Virus record (IMG/VR): IMGVR_UViG_3300029952_001682
Span: 1 to 22,585 of that record
Origin: a virus
DNA: 22,585 nucleotides
Strand: one strand, 5' to 3'
Shown: positions 1 to 8,450 of the stretch, piece by piece
Position numbering within the stretch: position 1 is the stretch's first letter
Layout of the letters: each line of letters starts with the position of its first letter
Notes under the pieces: generated by a model
The model's database searches: none
What the model was told of the DNA's origin: nothing
Seen by the model: only the letters and a program-made list of their open reading frames with translations
Made by a program: the position numbers and the translations under genes

Positions 1-3000
1 TCAGGCATCCGCGCCTCCGGAGTTTTCCGCGTAGCTGGAGTTTACGGCGGCGCGAATCACATGTTTGTTGGCCATCAGCCATTGCATGCCCGACTTCGTA
101 TCGAGCGAGTGAACGTGCAAATGCACATCTCCTCCTGTTTCGCTGGAGGCTGGCATCTTAGTGCTATCAGCGCCGTAATACTTGGCCATATCGGAGTGAG
201 TCGCGCCAGAACGAATAGCCTCAAGTGCGCCCGCATGCTCCGCCGCAGGCTGTTCGTTCACGACAAACTCATTTGCCCGCATGTGCATCCATCCAGTGTC
301 CGGACCTGTTGCCATGCTGCCAAAGTTTTCAGTCCATCCCCCTTGATGGCCTTGCGCGACCGTCGCTGTGAAATGACTACGCCCCGCTTTCTGCTCGGCT
401 GTGAATTTTTGCCCAGCCTCGCGAAGTTCTTTTTTCATGGTGTCTTGGTAGTAGCTAGAGGCGGCTGGTCCATAGGAACTGGTGGTTTTCTTGGCTTCCA
501 TGTCCAAGCTCTGGATGTCGCTATATGCGGACAAGTAATCCATCGAACCCTGCTGATAGCTTTGGTTGTCGTTAGCAATACGCGGACGCACTTGCTTCAG
601 ATCGTAAGCGCGCGCTTTCTCGCGCCCACCAAAACCAAATGCACCGAGCACCGCGCCGCCAACCGCGCCAACTACCGCGCCCACCGGACCAGCAACCGCC
701 ATGCCGAGTTCCATGCCGCTCATTGCGCCACTCATTGCTCCGCCCACGCCGCCGTTGCCCTCGAAGGCGGAGTACACCCCAATGGCTCCTTGAGCACCGC
801 TCATGGCGGTTTGCATCTTGCCCGCGCCACTGGCCATGCCTGCTGTGCCAGATGCGGAACTCAGATCACCCGATGCGGAGCTGGCGGCACTCGGACTGCC
901 GTCGCCGATAGAAGTGCTGGAGTCTCCTGCCACGCCGCCAGCTACCATATGAGGTCCAGATCCCATTCCCGTTCCGTCGCTTGCGGAGGGATTGGATGAA
1001 TCCGTTGTGTTGCTCGCGGGCGTTTTCTTCGAAGCGCCGAAATCAGCTTTGGCCTGTTTGGAGAAACCTATTCCCTGACTCACATAGTTCAGTGCTGTGC
1101 CGAATACATTCCTATGTGTGGGCACTATGCCAGGAGTGCCGGTAGTGCCCACCGGACCGCTGCTCGTGGACTCCGGATCTCCAGCGCCGCCGCTGGCACC
1201 CACACCAAGGCCAGTGTCGCGGCCGCTTGAGGATTGTGGACTGGCGAAAGAGCTACCGCCAAGTCCAGCTTCGCTGCTGCCTCCGGTCGGCGACCCAGAG
1301 AAGCTGCCACCGCCGTGGCCGAACCCCATGATAGAGGGCATACTGCTGACATCGGTGCCACCGTCCACACCAAGGCTCGCATCGCTGCTCACAGTGCCGC
1401 TTCCGCGAGAGGACGAATACACAGGTCTGAAAGATGAACCGGAGGCCACGCCGCCAGTTGCGCCGCTGCTGCCCGATGCGATCAGCCCCGTGCTACCGCC
1501 TGACGTCGACCATGTCTGTCCTGCGCCGCCAGCCGTCGAGGGTACGCCGCCCATGCCAATGTTGGCGCTCTGGATGTGGATCTCGGCGGTGCTGAGAGAA
1601 ATCGCCTTCAACGAAGAAACAGAAGAGGCAAGATCCGGATGCGTAGACGCATGGTTTGAGCCAACGCCTTTTGGATGGCCAGCCATGCGATCAAACAAAC
1701 CACTCAGCATCGAGCCGCCCCCCAGCGGTTCATTCGCGCTGGCACCTTTGCCGCCGTAGTGATTCTGAATGCGCTGGGTCATGGCTGCCGCGGCCTCACC
1801 GGCAAACTTGTCGCCTACATCTTGCAAATACTTCAGCGGATGATCCATCCCCTTGAAGAAACTCGTGTACTCGCTGGCCATCTTTTCGCGCGCCTGCCGG
1901 GCGGAGTCCACGAGCTGAGCGTCACGAAGCTGCCCCGCAGCAACTGCACGTCGGTCGTAATCCTGCTGGGAAATCTCCTGCTGCTTCAGTTCTTCATTGT
2001 ATTTATGCAGTCGCTCCTCATATTCCGATTCGATCGCAGCCGTCTGATTCTTCTCAGCCGACATCAATTTTGCCCGCGCCTGTGATTCGATCTGCTCGGT
2101 CTCTTCAGCGTTCTTGCGCGAAAGCTCTGACGATTGCCGACCTGCCCCACTATCGATCGCAGTTAATCCGCGCCCAAATTGGTCCGTATCCTTGTCGAGT
2201 AGAGTCTGCGCGCCAGGTGCGCTCAAATCCATCAGTTCATGCATAGTATCGAACCGCTTTTGCAGATCATCTTTCGCTTTTTGCGCCTCCGCTTGAATGC
2301 GCGCAAATCCTCCCAACTCGCGCTCCTGAGATTGCTCGACGATCCGATCAACCTCTTCGGCGAATCCTTTCTGAACGGTCCCAATCTCGGCAGTTGTATC
2401 CCGTCCGGCGGCGGCAACACGCTTCGCGCGTTCCTCTGGCAAAAGTTCGTTGTGTGGATCAATTTCAGCTACATGGGCCGCTCCTTCGGCCTGAACCTTG
2501 GCAATTCCCGTCAGCCCGGCCATTCCAGAAGCGCGCTCGATCTTTTCGGTTTCGCGCCGTTGATCGTCCAGCATCCGCTTCTCTTCAGAGAAATACTTTG
2601 CGTCAATTTGCTTGCGGGCCTCCGCTGAACTTCCGTGTTGGCGGGTCCATTCCGCGTCAGCCGATTTCCGCTTATCTTCAAGCAGCGCAATCCCATGCAG
2701 TTCTGCTTGTCGCGCTTCATCTCTTAGGTGAGCGATTTCATTCGATGTGGTACGTTCCATGTTGAAACTTTCAGCGTTTGCTTTTTGGTCCGCGATCGCA
2801 TCAAGGGTTTTTTGCCGCGACATCCCGGCATCAGGGCTTACTTTGTCTCCCCTCATCCCTTCTTCCGCTGCCATGTATTTACGATTTTCCTCATTAATCG
2901 CATGTTGTTTATTCTTTTCTGCGGTGATCTTCTGTTCGCCGCGTAGGCGTCCGTCTGAGGCGTAACTGAGGTCGATGGCATCGAGAATTGCCTGGTGATT

Positions 3001-3696
3001 CTCCGAAGCAAGCTTTGGTGTCATGGCATCGACCTGTCCTTGCTTTTTATAGCCAGCGTCGGCCATCTTCCGAGCGCCATAGGTATCCATAATTCCTGCC
3101 TGGAGACCTCCCTGTGGGCCGCCCATAAGCATCCCATTTGCAATATCACTCCAGAGACTCTGATGCATTTGCTGTGCTGTTTGCTGAAATCCTTGGGCAG
3201 CAGAAGTCGCTTCTTTGATGCGCTCAGTGGCTGTCTCTATATCGCGAACGTTGATGAAATCTTCGTCCTTAGCTTTGTCTACTTGTTTTTGGTATGCCTC
3301 TGCGGCAGCGGTCAGCGAAAGGTAATTTTCCCAGAGTTTCTTCGTGCCTTCATAGAGTTGCTCGAATACCATCGCACCGATCTGGATTGCGCCCAGCCCG
3401 ATCATCGCCGAACCCAGAGCACCCAGCGCGGCCTGCGCAACTTTGCTTTCGGCGACGATGCCGCGGAATGCGCGCGGCAGGCGGATGCCGAATTCCTCGG
3501 TAAGCAGATGGACTTTTTCCTTGGCGCTCATTGCCCCAGTGCCAGCCTCCTCCATACCTTGCTTCATGCGCTGGCCGGTGGTCGCGCCGGCCGCGCCGAG
3601 CTGATTGATGTTCTGGACGACCTTCGCCACCGTCTCGCCGGAGTTGCCGTCGACGACATTGATCGAGATTTGAACCGCAGAGGTTTCTACCGCCAT
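1..3696 (-). CDS. Phage tail tape measure protein
   Basis: A 1231-residue protein, complete: its stop codon occupies bases 1-3. It would set tail length and be threaded through the tail tube; at roughly 0.15 nm per residue this suggests a tail near 185 nm (inference). Seen in order: a mixed N-terminus, a hydrophobic stretch at about residues 86-115, a long charged, Glu/Lys/Gln-rich probable coiled-coil part (about 130-640), a Gly/Ser/Ala-rich low-complexity part (about 650-970), a glycine-zipper-like hydrophobic stretch (about 990-1025) and a short C-terminal domain. Length, composition and position after the tail tube and chaperone-position genes identify it; no single catalytic motif is involved, and I see no lysozyme or peptidase domain. 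It starts 3 nt after the stop of the upstream zinc-ribbon gene, so the two are co-translated or nearly so. Plus-strand reading frames within it are shadows. Confidence 0.88.
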   Translation of the reverse strand: MAVETSAVQISINVVDGNSGETVAKVVQNINQLGAAGATTGQRMKQGMEEAGTGAMSAKEKVHLLTEEFGIRLPRAFRGIVAESKVAQAALGALGSAMIGLGAIQIGAMVFEQLYEGTKKLWENYLSLTAAAEAYQKQVDKAKDEDFINVRDIETATERIKEATSAAQGFQQTAQQMHQSLWSDIANGMLMGGPQGGLQAGIMDTYGARKMADAGYKKQGQVDAMTPKLASENHQAILDAIDLSYASDGRLRGEQKITAEKNKQHAINEENRKYMAAEEGMRGDKVSPDAGMSRQKTLDAIADQKANAESFNMERTTSNEIAHLRDEARQAELHGIALLEDKRKSADAEWTRQHGSSAEARKQIDAKYFSEEKRMLDDQRRETEKIERASGMAGLTGIAKVQAEGAAHVAEIDPHNELLPEERAKRVAAAGRDTTAEIGTVQKGFAEEVDRIVEQSQERELGGFARIQAEAQKAKDDLQKRFDTMHELMDLSAPGAQTLLDKDTDQFGRGLTAIDSGAGRQSSELSRKNAEETEQIESQARAKLMSAEKNQTAAIESEYEERLHKYNEELKQQEISQQDYDRRAVAAGQLRDAQLVDSARQAREKMASEYTSFFKGMDHPLKYLQDVGDKFAGEAAAAMTQRIQNHYGGKGASANEPLGGGSMLSGLFDRMAGHPKGVGSNHASTHPDLASSVSSLKAISLSTAEIHIQSANIGMGGVPSTAGGAGQTWSTSGGSTGLIASGSSGATGGVASGSSFRPVYSSSRGSGTVSSDASLGVDGGTDVSSMPSIMGFGHGGGSFSGSPTGGSSEAGLGGSSFASPQSSSGRDTGLGVGASGGAGDPESTSSGPVGTTGTPGIVPTHRNVFGTALNYVSQGIGFSKQAKADFGASKKTPASNTTDSSNPSASDGTGMGSGPHMVAGGVAGDSSTSIGDGSPSAASSASGDLSSASGTAGMASGAGKMQTAMSGAQGAIGVYSAFEGNGGVGGAMSGAMSGMELGMAVAGPVGAVVGAVGGAVLGAFGFGGREKARAYDLKQVRPRIANDNQSYQQGSMDYLSAYSDIQSLDMEAKKTTSSYGPAASSYYQDTMKKELREAGQKFTAEQKAGRSHFTATVAQGHQGGWTENFGSMATGPDTGWMHMRANEFVVNEQPAAEHAGALEAIRSGATHSDMAKYYGADSTKMPASSETGGDVHLHVHSLDTKSGMQWLMANKHVIRAAVNSSYAENSGGADA

Positions 3697-3699
3697 GCG

Positions 3700-4146
3700 T
3701 CACTTCCTTTTGCGGAACTTGACCCCGCATCCGCTGCATTCGACTCCAAAACGGTTAAGCTGACGAGCGCCGCAAGCTGAGCAAGCTGGATGACGGCCCT
3801 CAAATGCGCTTCGAGCCTCCCCCAGCGCCACAAGTCCCTTGATCTCAAAGGCTGCAACGTCGTGTCTTGAAAGAGGCAATCCGATCTTTTGCTCGGCATC
3901 CAGGCGAAGTAGATGAGAACCAAACTCGTAATAGCCAGGCGAGAGGGTGCGTGGAGGAATCTGAAAAGCCATCCGTTCGCGCGTCTCCTCGTTTGCCCCG
4001 GCTGATTCGCGCTCGATGCGGAAGCGCACGAAGTCCTGCTCGAAGATCTCTTCGAGAGCCATTCGCACGCCTTCCGCATCTTGAACAACATCAATTACCT
4101 CGGGGCCCCCGCGAAACGATCTTTGTTTCGTGGGGTGGTCAATCAT
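3700..4146 (-). CDS. Small tail-module protein with C-terminal zinc ribbon
   Basis: A 148-residue protein between the chaperone-position gene and the tape measure gene. The start is the ATG at 4146, which overlaps the upstream stop by 8 nt; the frame stays open further upstream, but that DNA codes for the neighbouring gene. The N-terminal part is charged and unrecognised. The C-terminus has two CxxC pairs (Cys122/125 and Cys137/140) followed by a basic tail, a clear zinc-ribbon pattern. In tailed phages this position usually holds the tail assembly chaperone (G/GT type), so a role in loading the tape measure protein is possible, but the zinc ribbon is not typical of those proteins. I see no similarity that settles the function. 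Confidence 0.72.
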   Translation of the reverse strand: MIDHPTKQRSFRGGPEVIDVVQDAEGVRMALEEIFEQDFVRFRIERESAGANEETRERMAFQIPPRTLSPGYYEFGSHLLRLDAEQKIGLPLSRHDVAAFEIKGLVALGEARSAFEGRHPACSACGARQLNRFGVECSGCGVKFRKRK

Positions 4147-4876
4147 TGTCCTCACTGAAGTTGGCGGCGGCCGGGGAGAAGAGAATGTCGGCGGCGGCAA
4201 CCTTGTGGTAGGTGTCCATTTCGGCGACGATGGCGTCGCGATCCGCGTCCAACTCCACGCCATTCACCTGATAGCCGTCCACGCTCACGATCAGCTCGTC
4301 GTAGAGTTCCACCAGCGTCGGCTGCGGCCCAATCCACAGCGTTTTGCCTTTACGCGATCCGCCCACGATGCGTGAGCGGCTAGAGTCACGCGAGAAGCGG
4401 TGCTGCTGCTCGCCGTTGGGAGTCTTGAACCGGTGGCAGAGGCCGCGATATTTCTGCATGATGCCTTTGTCGTCGGCGCTCCACACCGCGTTGAGATAGA
4501 CAGCCTCCGCGCCAAGCACGATCGGCTCATCGTCGCTGGGCTCGGCGCGCTCGACGGACACGATGGCATTGGCGGCTCCGAGGCGGTGCGAGAGTGGCAG
4601 CAGCGATTGCCAGTCAGCCGTGGCCGTCACCGGCGAACCGTCCACCGTGACGTAGCCCTGCGCGTCGATCAGGCTTTTTTCTACCAGCTCGATGCGAGCA
4701 GAGCTGGAGTCGAAACTATCGACGCGTTTGCCGCCCTGATTTTCAGAGGCAGAGACAATGCCGTCGAAGTAGTGCATCCACTGATTTTTGGTGATGCGCG
4801 AGAGGGTGAGGGTAAACTGCTTTCCGCGTTCTTCGATCACGATGACGCGGGGCGTTGCAAGCTCGATAGCTGACAT
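4139..4876 (-). CDS. Putative tail-module protein (tail assembly chaperone position)
   Basis: A 245-residue protein. I chose the ATG at 4876 because an AAGGA ribosome-binding site lies just upstream and the earlier open frame runs through intergenic DNA and the terminator of the tail tube gene. The protein begins with a beta-rich segment and is acidic overall, with an Asp-rich C-terminus. No family is recognised. Its place between the tail tube and tape measure genes suggests a tail assembly role. The leader (AGAAAGAAGGA) closely resembles that of the gene starting at 8364, so both genes after the two most abundant structural proteins carry the same kind of initiation signal. Confidence 0.65.
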   Translation of the reverse strand: MSAIELATPRVIVIEERGKQFTLTLSRITKNQWMHYFDGIVSASENQGGKRVDSFDSSSARIELVEKSLIDAQGYVTVDGSPVTATADWQSLLPLSHRLGAANAIVSVERAEPSDDEPIVLGAEAVYLNAVWSADDKGIMQKYRGLCHRFKTPNGEQQHRFSRDSSRSRIVGGSRKGKTLWIGPQPTLVELYDELIVSVDGYQVNGVELDADRDAIVAEMDTYHKVAAADILFSPAAANFSEDND

Positions 4877-5010
4877 AGAGAGTCCTTCTTTCTGGAATGG
4901 GATTGAGATTTGCGATTCTGCCGGTACCAGGGTGAAGAACCCTGTCTTGCATGAGGTTCGCGGAGTGGGGCGAAGCCTCACCGCGGCGAAGGGGTGCCAC
5001 GGCTGTTGCG
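4877..5010. other. Leader between tail tube terminator and next tail gene
   Basis: About 135 bases without a convincing gene. It holds a short possible hairpin (GGTGAAG... with ...CTTCACC-like arms near 4930-4980) and, next to the downstream gene, its ribosome-binding site. A new promoter could lie here to restart transcription after the terminator, but I cannot point to convincing -35 and -10 boxes. Confidence 0.3.
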
Positions 5011-5049
5011 GAAAAAAGAGGGCGCGCCGCCCTTGATCCAACGCGCCCT
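5011..5049 (-). terminator. Rho-independent terminator after the tail tube gene
   Basis: Read on the minus strand, an 8-bp perfect G+C stem (5042-5049 pairing with 5019-5026, arms AGGGCGCG and CGCGCCCT) with a 15-nt loop is followed by CT and a run of six T (bases 5012-5017 of the plus strand are A). It lies 24 nt after the tail tube stop codon. It would partly uncouple the tail tube gene, whose product is needed in many copies, from the genes downstream. No tail-tube coding sequence crosses it. Confidence 0.7.
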
Positions 5050-5072
5050 TTGGAGAAACTTGAAAAATCTGT

Positions 5073-6089
5073 TTACGCACCCACCAGATACGCAGGCACG
5101 GCGTTGACGACGCTGACCGAAACCGCAGGAACGCCCGCCACGCTGTAGCAGGTGGTCTCATCCGCTTCAATCTGCCAGATGATCATGTCGCCGTCGAAGC
5201 CCACCTTGGTGGTTTTCAAATGCGCCTGTGGAATCGAGATCACCAGTTGCGCAGCCGCGCCCGAGTTGGCGGTCAGCGTATACGCCGAGGCGGTATCGTT
5301 CTCGAAGAGCGTAAAGATGTCGTCCACGTCTTTGGCTGCGATCGTCGTCGTGATCGAGAACTTCGGATTGCCCTTGCGAACGTAGATGCCGTACTGGCCA
5401 CCCCCCGGAGCCTTGTGCACCGTGAGCTGATTTTCAGCCTTGAATGTCGTGCTCATGTGGCGGCCGACCATTGAAGCCGGAGCGCCGACCGGGCCAAGAG
5501 TGAGAACGGCGTCGGAGCCCAAGATATAGGAGTCCGAGGGCAGCGCGGGAAGTGGCGCAATCGCGCCCATCACCTGGCGGCCGGTTCCCATCAGCGTGGA
5601 CTCGGCCATGATGGCGCCGATGTCGTTGATGGTGAGCGTCACATCGTTGACGCACATATCCGGGCACTTGTATCTCACGTCCTCGGTGTCTTCGAGATAG
5701 ATCGTTGTGGCCACTGCGGTACGTGTGCTCTCATCGAAGGCGAAGGTGTGCGTGTAGGGCGACGCCGCGCCCACTACCGTGTCTTTGCCCATCAGGAAGC
5801 CCAACAGCCATCCGGCCAGCCATGGAGTCAATTCAGCCTTGAAGCCAGAGAACTTGGTGTCATAGCTGGTGACCTGTCCGTTGGTGGCGAATGCCGTTTG
5901 CTTGCCGGCATAGTCGATGTCGGAGCGTCGCGTCTCGGTCACCTCCAACACTGCGCCACCATCAAAGCGCTGTGCGCGCGTGAGAGCTGCGGAAGCGAGC
6001 GGAGTATTCCACGCGAGCTGCGAATTGACGCTGAGCAGCAGGTTGCGTGCGCTTTTCCATTGGGAATTGAAATTGAACGGTCCGGCCAT
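5073..6089 (-). CDS. Major tail tube protein (siphovirus type)
   Basis: A 338-residue beta-rich protein with many Thr, Ala, Val and Gly and few charged clusters, as usual for tail tube subunits. The ATG at 6089 directly follows the stop of the upstream small tail gene. It follows the gp36, gpG and gp37-type genes, where a Mu-like myovirus would have its sheath (gpL) and then tube (gpM). There is no sheath-like gene here, which argues for a long non-contractile tail. It is followed at once by a strong terminator, fitting a highly expressed product. The call rests on composition, position and size rather than on a diagnostic motif. Confidence 0.7.
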   Translation of the reverse strand: MAGPFNFNSQWKSARNLLLSVNSQLAWNTPLASAALTRAQRFDGGAVLEVTETRRSDIDYAGKQTAFATNGQVTSYDTKFSGFKAELTPWLAGWLLGFLMGKDTVVGAASPYTHTFAFDESTRTAVATTIYLEDTEDVRYKCPDMCVNDVTLTINDIGAIMAESTLMGTGRQVMGAIAPLPALPSDSYILGSDAVLTLGPVGAPASMVGRHMSTTFKAENQLTVHKAPGGGQYGIYVRKGNPKFSITTTIAAKDVDDIFTLFENDTASAYTLTANSGAAAQLVISIPQAHLKTTKVGFDGDMIIWQIEADETTCYSVAGVPAVSVSVVNAVPAYLVGA

Positions 6090-6090
6090 A

Positions 6091-6432
6091 TTACTTGCTC
6101 CCCTTTACTGCTGCGGATTTTGGTTGAGTTTCGACCTGCGCATCGAGCGAGGCTTCTTCGGTTTTGAGCGTGCTCGGTTGATCGGCGACGCTTGCGCCCT
6201 GCGCCACGTTGACGACGACGGCGGGCGTCAGTTCGAGAATCTTCTGGCCATTGACCGTCTCTTTCGAGAGCGTTTTAGCCCATTCGCTGGTCAGCACGCG
6301 CGTGCCTCCAGCCGCCGTGAATGCGTAGCTGAAGTGCTGCGTGGTGACCGTGATGGTTCCGCTTGCGCCCGCGACCTGGACGCCGGCGGCGCTGAGCTGT
6401 ACATCGACGAAATCGGATTGAGCGGTTGCCAT
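6091..6432 (-). CDS. Small tail-module protein (Mu gp38 position)
   Basis: A 113-residue protein counted from the ATG at 6432, which has AGGAAC 5 nt upstream. A GTG at 6444 overlapping the upstream stop would add four residues. The first two thirds are Thr/Val/Ala-rich and probably beta-stranded; the C-terminus is acidic then basic and probably disordered. It lies between the gp37-like gene and the tail tube gene, where Mu has the small gp38. No function can be read from the sequence. Confidence 0.6.
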   Translation of the reverse strand: MATAQSDFVDVQLSAAGVQVAGASGTITVTTQHFSYAFTAAGGTRVLTSEWAKTLSKETVNGQKILELTPAVVVNVAQGASVADQPSTLKTEEASLDAQVETQPKSAAVKGSK

Positions 6433-6440
6433 ATTGTTCC

Positions 6441-6938
6441 TCACTGCCCCGGTTGGGCATTCGCGCCGCTGAATTGGGCGATGCCTTTGACGAGCACCAC
6501 GATTGAAAACAGTTGATCCACCGGCCCCTCTTCCGATGCCACGAGGGAAACGCTCTTCATCTCGATCGGCATCGTCCGCGACCCGTCGGCCAGCGCCAGG
6601 CGTGCGCCGGCAAGTTGATCCTGCACCGTTGCCACCAGCACCAAAGTCTGCCTGCGCTCGTCAGCCTTGGAGCGGAGCGAAGACTCGAAGCACAACAACT
6701 CAAACGGCAAGCCACCCTCGTAAGTCAGGCGCTGGTTATCATGCAGATTTTCGTAATCCGCAGCGGCAAAACGCACACGGACCGATGGCGGCTGCAACAC
6801 CAAACGCCCATCGTCATCGAAATCCTTGTCGCCCAGGGAGTCGATGTTGACCTTGGCGCCATAGGCCGTGGCCAGCTTGGAATTCAGAACCGCCAATAGG
6901 GCGGCTTCGACATAATCGATGCGGAAGGTCGAACTCAC
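6441..6938 (-). CDS. Mu gp37-like protein (DUF1834 type)
   Basis: A 165-residue protein starting at a GTG (6938) that overlaps the gpG-like stop codon in a GTGA. The N-terminus, with a short helix and then a segment ending in LPFELLCFESS, followed by an Arg/Lys-rich helix and a beta-rich C-terminus, fits the gp37/DUF1834 family that follows the gpG gene in Mu-like phages. Such proteins are thought to be involved in the tail terminator or head-tail joining region. Order and size agree with the family; the identification is by pattern, not by a catalytic motif. Confidence 0.65.
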   Translation of the reverse strand: MSSTFRIDYVEAALLAVLNSKLATAYGAKVNIDSLGDKDFDDDGRLVLQPPSVRVRFAAADYENLHDNQRLTYEGGLPFELLCFESSLRSKADERRQTLVLVATVQDQLAGARLALADGSRTMPIEMKSVSLVASEEGPVDQLFSIVVLVKGIAQFSGANAQPGQ

Positions 6939-7675
6939 TGTGCGCCTCCCAGTCCGGCATCGTGCTTAGCCTTGTTCACGTACTGCACGACGATGCCGCG
7001 AATCCGTTGCGGATCTTCTGGCCGGAAGACAAGATAAGGACGCGGCGGAATATTCTGGTGGCGCTCATGCGCGCTCACGCTGGTCATGTTGCGCGGTCCA
7101 ATGCGTCTGATTCTCTCTGTCACCAGGTTGCGAGGCCCGGTAAGCCTGGTCCGGAGTGTTGGGCGTCGTTTGCCTTCTAACGCTGGACCTTCCAACCGCG
7201 TGGCCGCGTAGCCCGGCCCTGCAAGCCGTGTGCGGCTACCGGAAAACTGAGTCTCCAAGCGTCCGTGCTCACCGACCTTGATCGTGGCCTCGATCTGCTC
7301 TTTGGTCTGCGGACCGATTGCTACGCCGCGATCGCGCGAGCCAAATTGATGTACGGGCGCGTATTTCAGTACGGTCCCAATCACCACGCCGTTTCCCTGG
7401 ACGGCGTAGGTAATCGAATTCAACAGCGTTCCTTTGCCGATCAGCAGCTTGTGACCAGGCCCGTAGCGCTTCGGATCGCGCTTGATGGTGTTCGGCGAAA
7501 GCGGCACCCAGGAGTTGGCCGGCGATCCCTGCTCGCGGAAGGTGCGACGAACCGAGACGAGCTGCGACGCTCCGATCTCACGCATCAGCTCGTAGTGCTG
7601 CTGAAGCGACAAGCGGAACTTGCCCAGCGCCACCACCACGCTGCTGTCATCGACTTGGATTACTTCCGTCGCCAT
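6935..7675 (-). CDS. Virion morphogenesis protein, Mu gpG / P2 gpS-like, with basic repeat insertion
   Basis: A 246-residue protein from the ATG at 7675. Family signs are the early helical part, the YAPVHQFGS segment (about residues 105-113) and the C-terminal PPRPYLVF motif (210-217), typical of the phage virion morphogenesis family that completes tails. Between these landmarks the protein carries a basic stretch with four loose repeats of the form (R/T)xR(L/I)xGP at about residues 148-154, 158-164, 175-181 and 188-194. That makes it clearly longer than usual members, which are around 150-190 residues. It starts 3 nt after the stop of the gp36-like gene and overlaps the next gene by 4 nt. 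Confidence 0.82.
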   Translation of the reverse strand: MATEVIQVDDSSVVVALGKFRLSLQQHYELMREIGASQLVSVRRTFREQGSPANSWVPLSPNTIKRDPKRYGPGHKLLIGKGTLLNSITYAVQGNGVVIGTVLKYAPVHQFGSRDRGVAIGPQTKEQIEATIKVGEHGRLETQFSGSRTRLAGPGYAATRLEGPALEGKRRPTLRTRLTGPRNLVTERIRRIGPRNMTSVSAHERHQNIPPRPYLVFRPEDPQRIRGIVVQYVNKAKHDAGLGGAQ

Positions 7676-7678
7676 CGC

Positions 7679-8167
7679 TTACATCCCATACCAGTTCGGA
7701 AAATAGCCGCCACGCTGATCGTGATCGCTGCCCGTGTATCCGTCCAGGTTGCGATCACTGAAGCGCTCCGGCTTGCGTGTTACTACAGCCTCGCCTGATG
7801 CTGATTGAGCCTGCTGCGCCGTTACCGGCTGGTCGAGCGAAGCCCTCCCAGCCGAAATGTCTTTCAGAAACGCAATCGCCTGGTCAAAGCGCTGCTGGAC
7901 CGTGTCGCTGATGCGTGTCTCGCGGCGACGGCCGAACAACAGGTAGATAGTGATGTCAAGCGTGAGTGCCTTCACATCGTCGGATTGCTGCAGCGGAGTG
8001 ATATACCGCTGTCGGCAGTAGCTTTCCACGCGACCTGACGCCTCTTCGAGCGCAGCGCTAACCACGTCCGTGTTCACCTCCCCGGTGGACTCGTCGTCAG
8101 TCAGCTCAACAAGATCCTTCTGCGTAAGCCGTAGGGGGACAAGATCGTCTTGGGTCGCGTAGGCCAT
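7679..8167 (-). CDS. Mu gp36-like protein (DUF1320)
   Basis: A 162-residue protein with the usual DUF1320 opening (MAYATxDDL), a helical segment with a conserved RVESYCRQRY-like part at about residues 45-55, then a VKALTLDITIYLLFGRR helix and a Gln/Ala-rich, mobile C-terminus. DUF1320 proteins are head-tail joining proteins of Mu-like phages and normally follow the capsid region. Here the gene is separated from the capsid remnant only by one small gene. Start ATG at 8167, two bases after the upstream stop. Confidence 0.85.
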   Translation of the reverse strand: MAYATQDDLVPLRLTQKDLVELTDDESTGEVNTDVVSAALEEASGRVESYCRQRYITPLQQSDDVKALTLDITIYLLFGRRRETRISDTVQQRFDQAIAFLKDISAGRASLDQPVTAQQAQSASGEAVVTRKPERFSDRNLDGYTGSDHDQRGGYFPNWYGM

Positions 8168-8169
8168 GG

Positions 8170-8364
8170 TTACTTCGCTTCCTCGGGAGCGGGAGCGGGT
8201 GCAACGTAGGGGGCAATCACTTTCAGCGCCAGCAAAGGCTGTGCTTGCGATGGAGTGAGGTCGATCTGCTCACCACGTTTGTAGATTTCGTTATCGTGAG
8301 AAATCGGATGCAGCGCGGTATAGGTCGCCGGTACACCATCGTCAACTTTCTTTTTGCCTGCCAT
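8170..8364 (-). CDS. Small head/connector-region protein (Mu gp35 position)
   Basis: A 64-residue protein with a Lys-rich start, a compact middle of the form (xxHDxxxYxxGExIxLTxxQAxxLLxxxVI) and an Ala/Pro-rich C-terminus. Small proteins of this kind, in which a short beta-rich segment is followed by a helix, commonly sit directly after the major capsid gene in Mu-like phages. The AAGAAGGAG ribosome-binding site at about 8368-8376 is strong. Function not known. Confidence 0.65.
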   Translation of the reverse strand: MAGKKKVDDGVPATYTALHPISHDNEIYKRGEQIDLTPSQAQPLLALKVIAPYVAPAPAPEEAK

Positions 8365-8395
8365 GACTCCTTCTTTCTCTGTGTGAAAGGTGAAG

Positions 8396-8434
8396 TGCGC
8401 CGCCCATCCGCTGCTGAAGCTTCCAGACGGCGCA
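8396..8434 (-). other. Hairpin between capsid remnant and next gene
   Basis: A 7-bp perfect inverted repeat (TGCGCCG at 8396-8402 and CGGCGCA at 8428-8434) encloses a 25-nt loop that itself holds a near-palindrome around AAGCTT. No T-run follows, so a terminator is not supported. It may stabilise the mRNA end of the capsid gene. The flanks also carry a short direct repeat GTGAAGTGC (8390s and 8439-8447). Confidence 0.35.
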
Positions 8435-8450
8435 TTCTGTGAAGTGCAAC

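Noticed and set aside
61-3780. Several long plus-strand reading frames opposite the tape measure gene
   Set aside because: They mirror the G+C-rich codon pattern of the minus-strand gene, have no recognisable domains, and lie inside a clearly coding 1231-residue frame.
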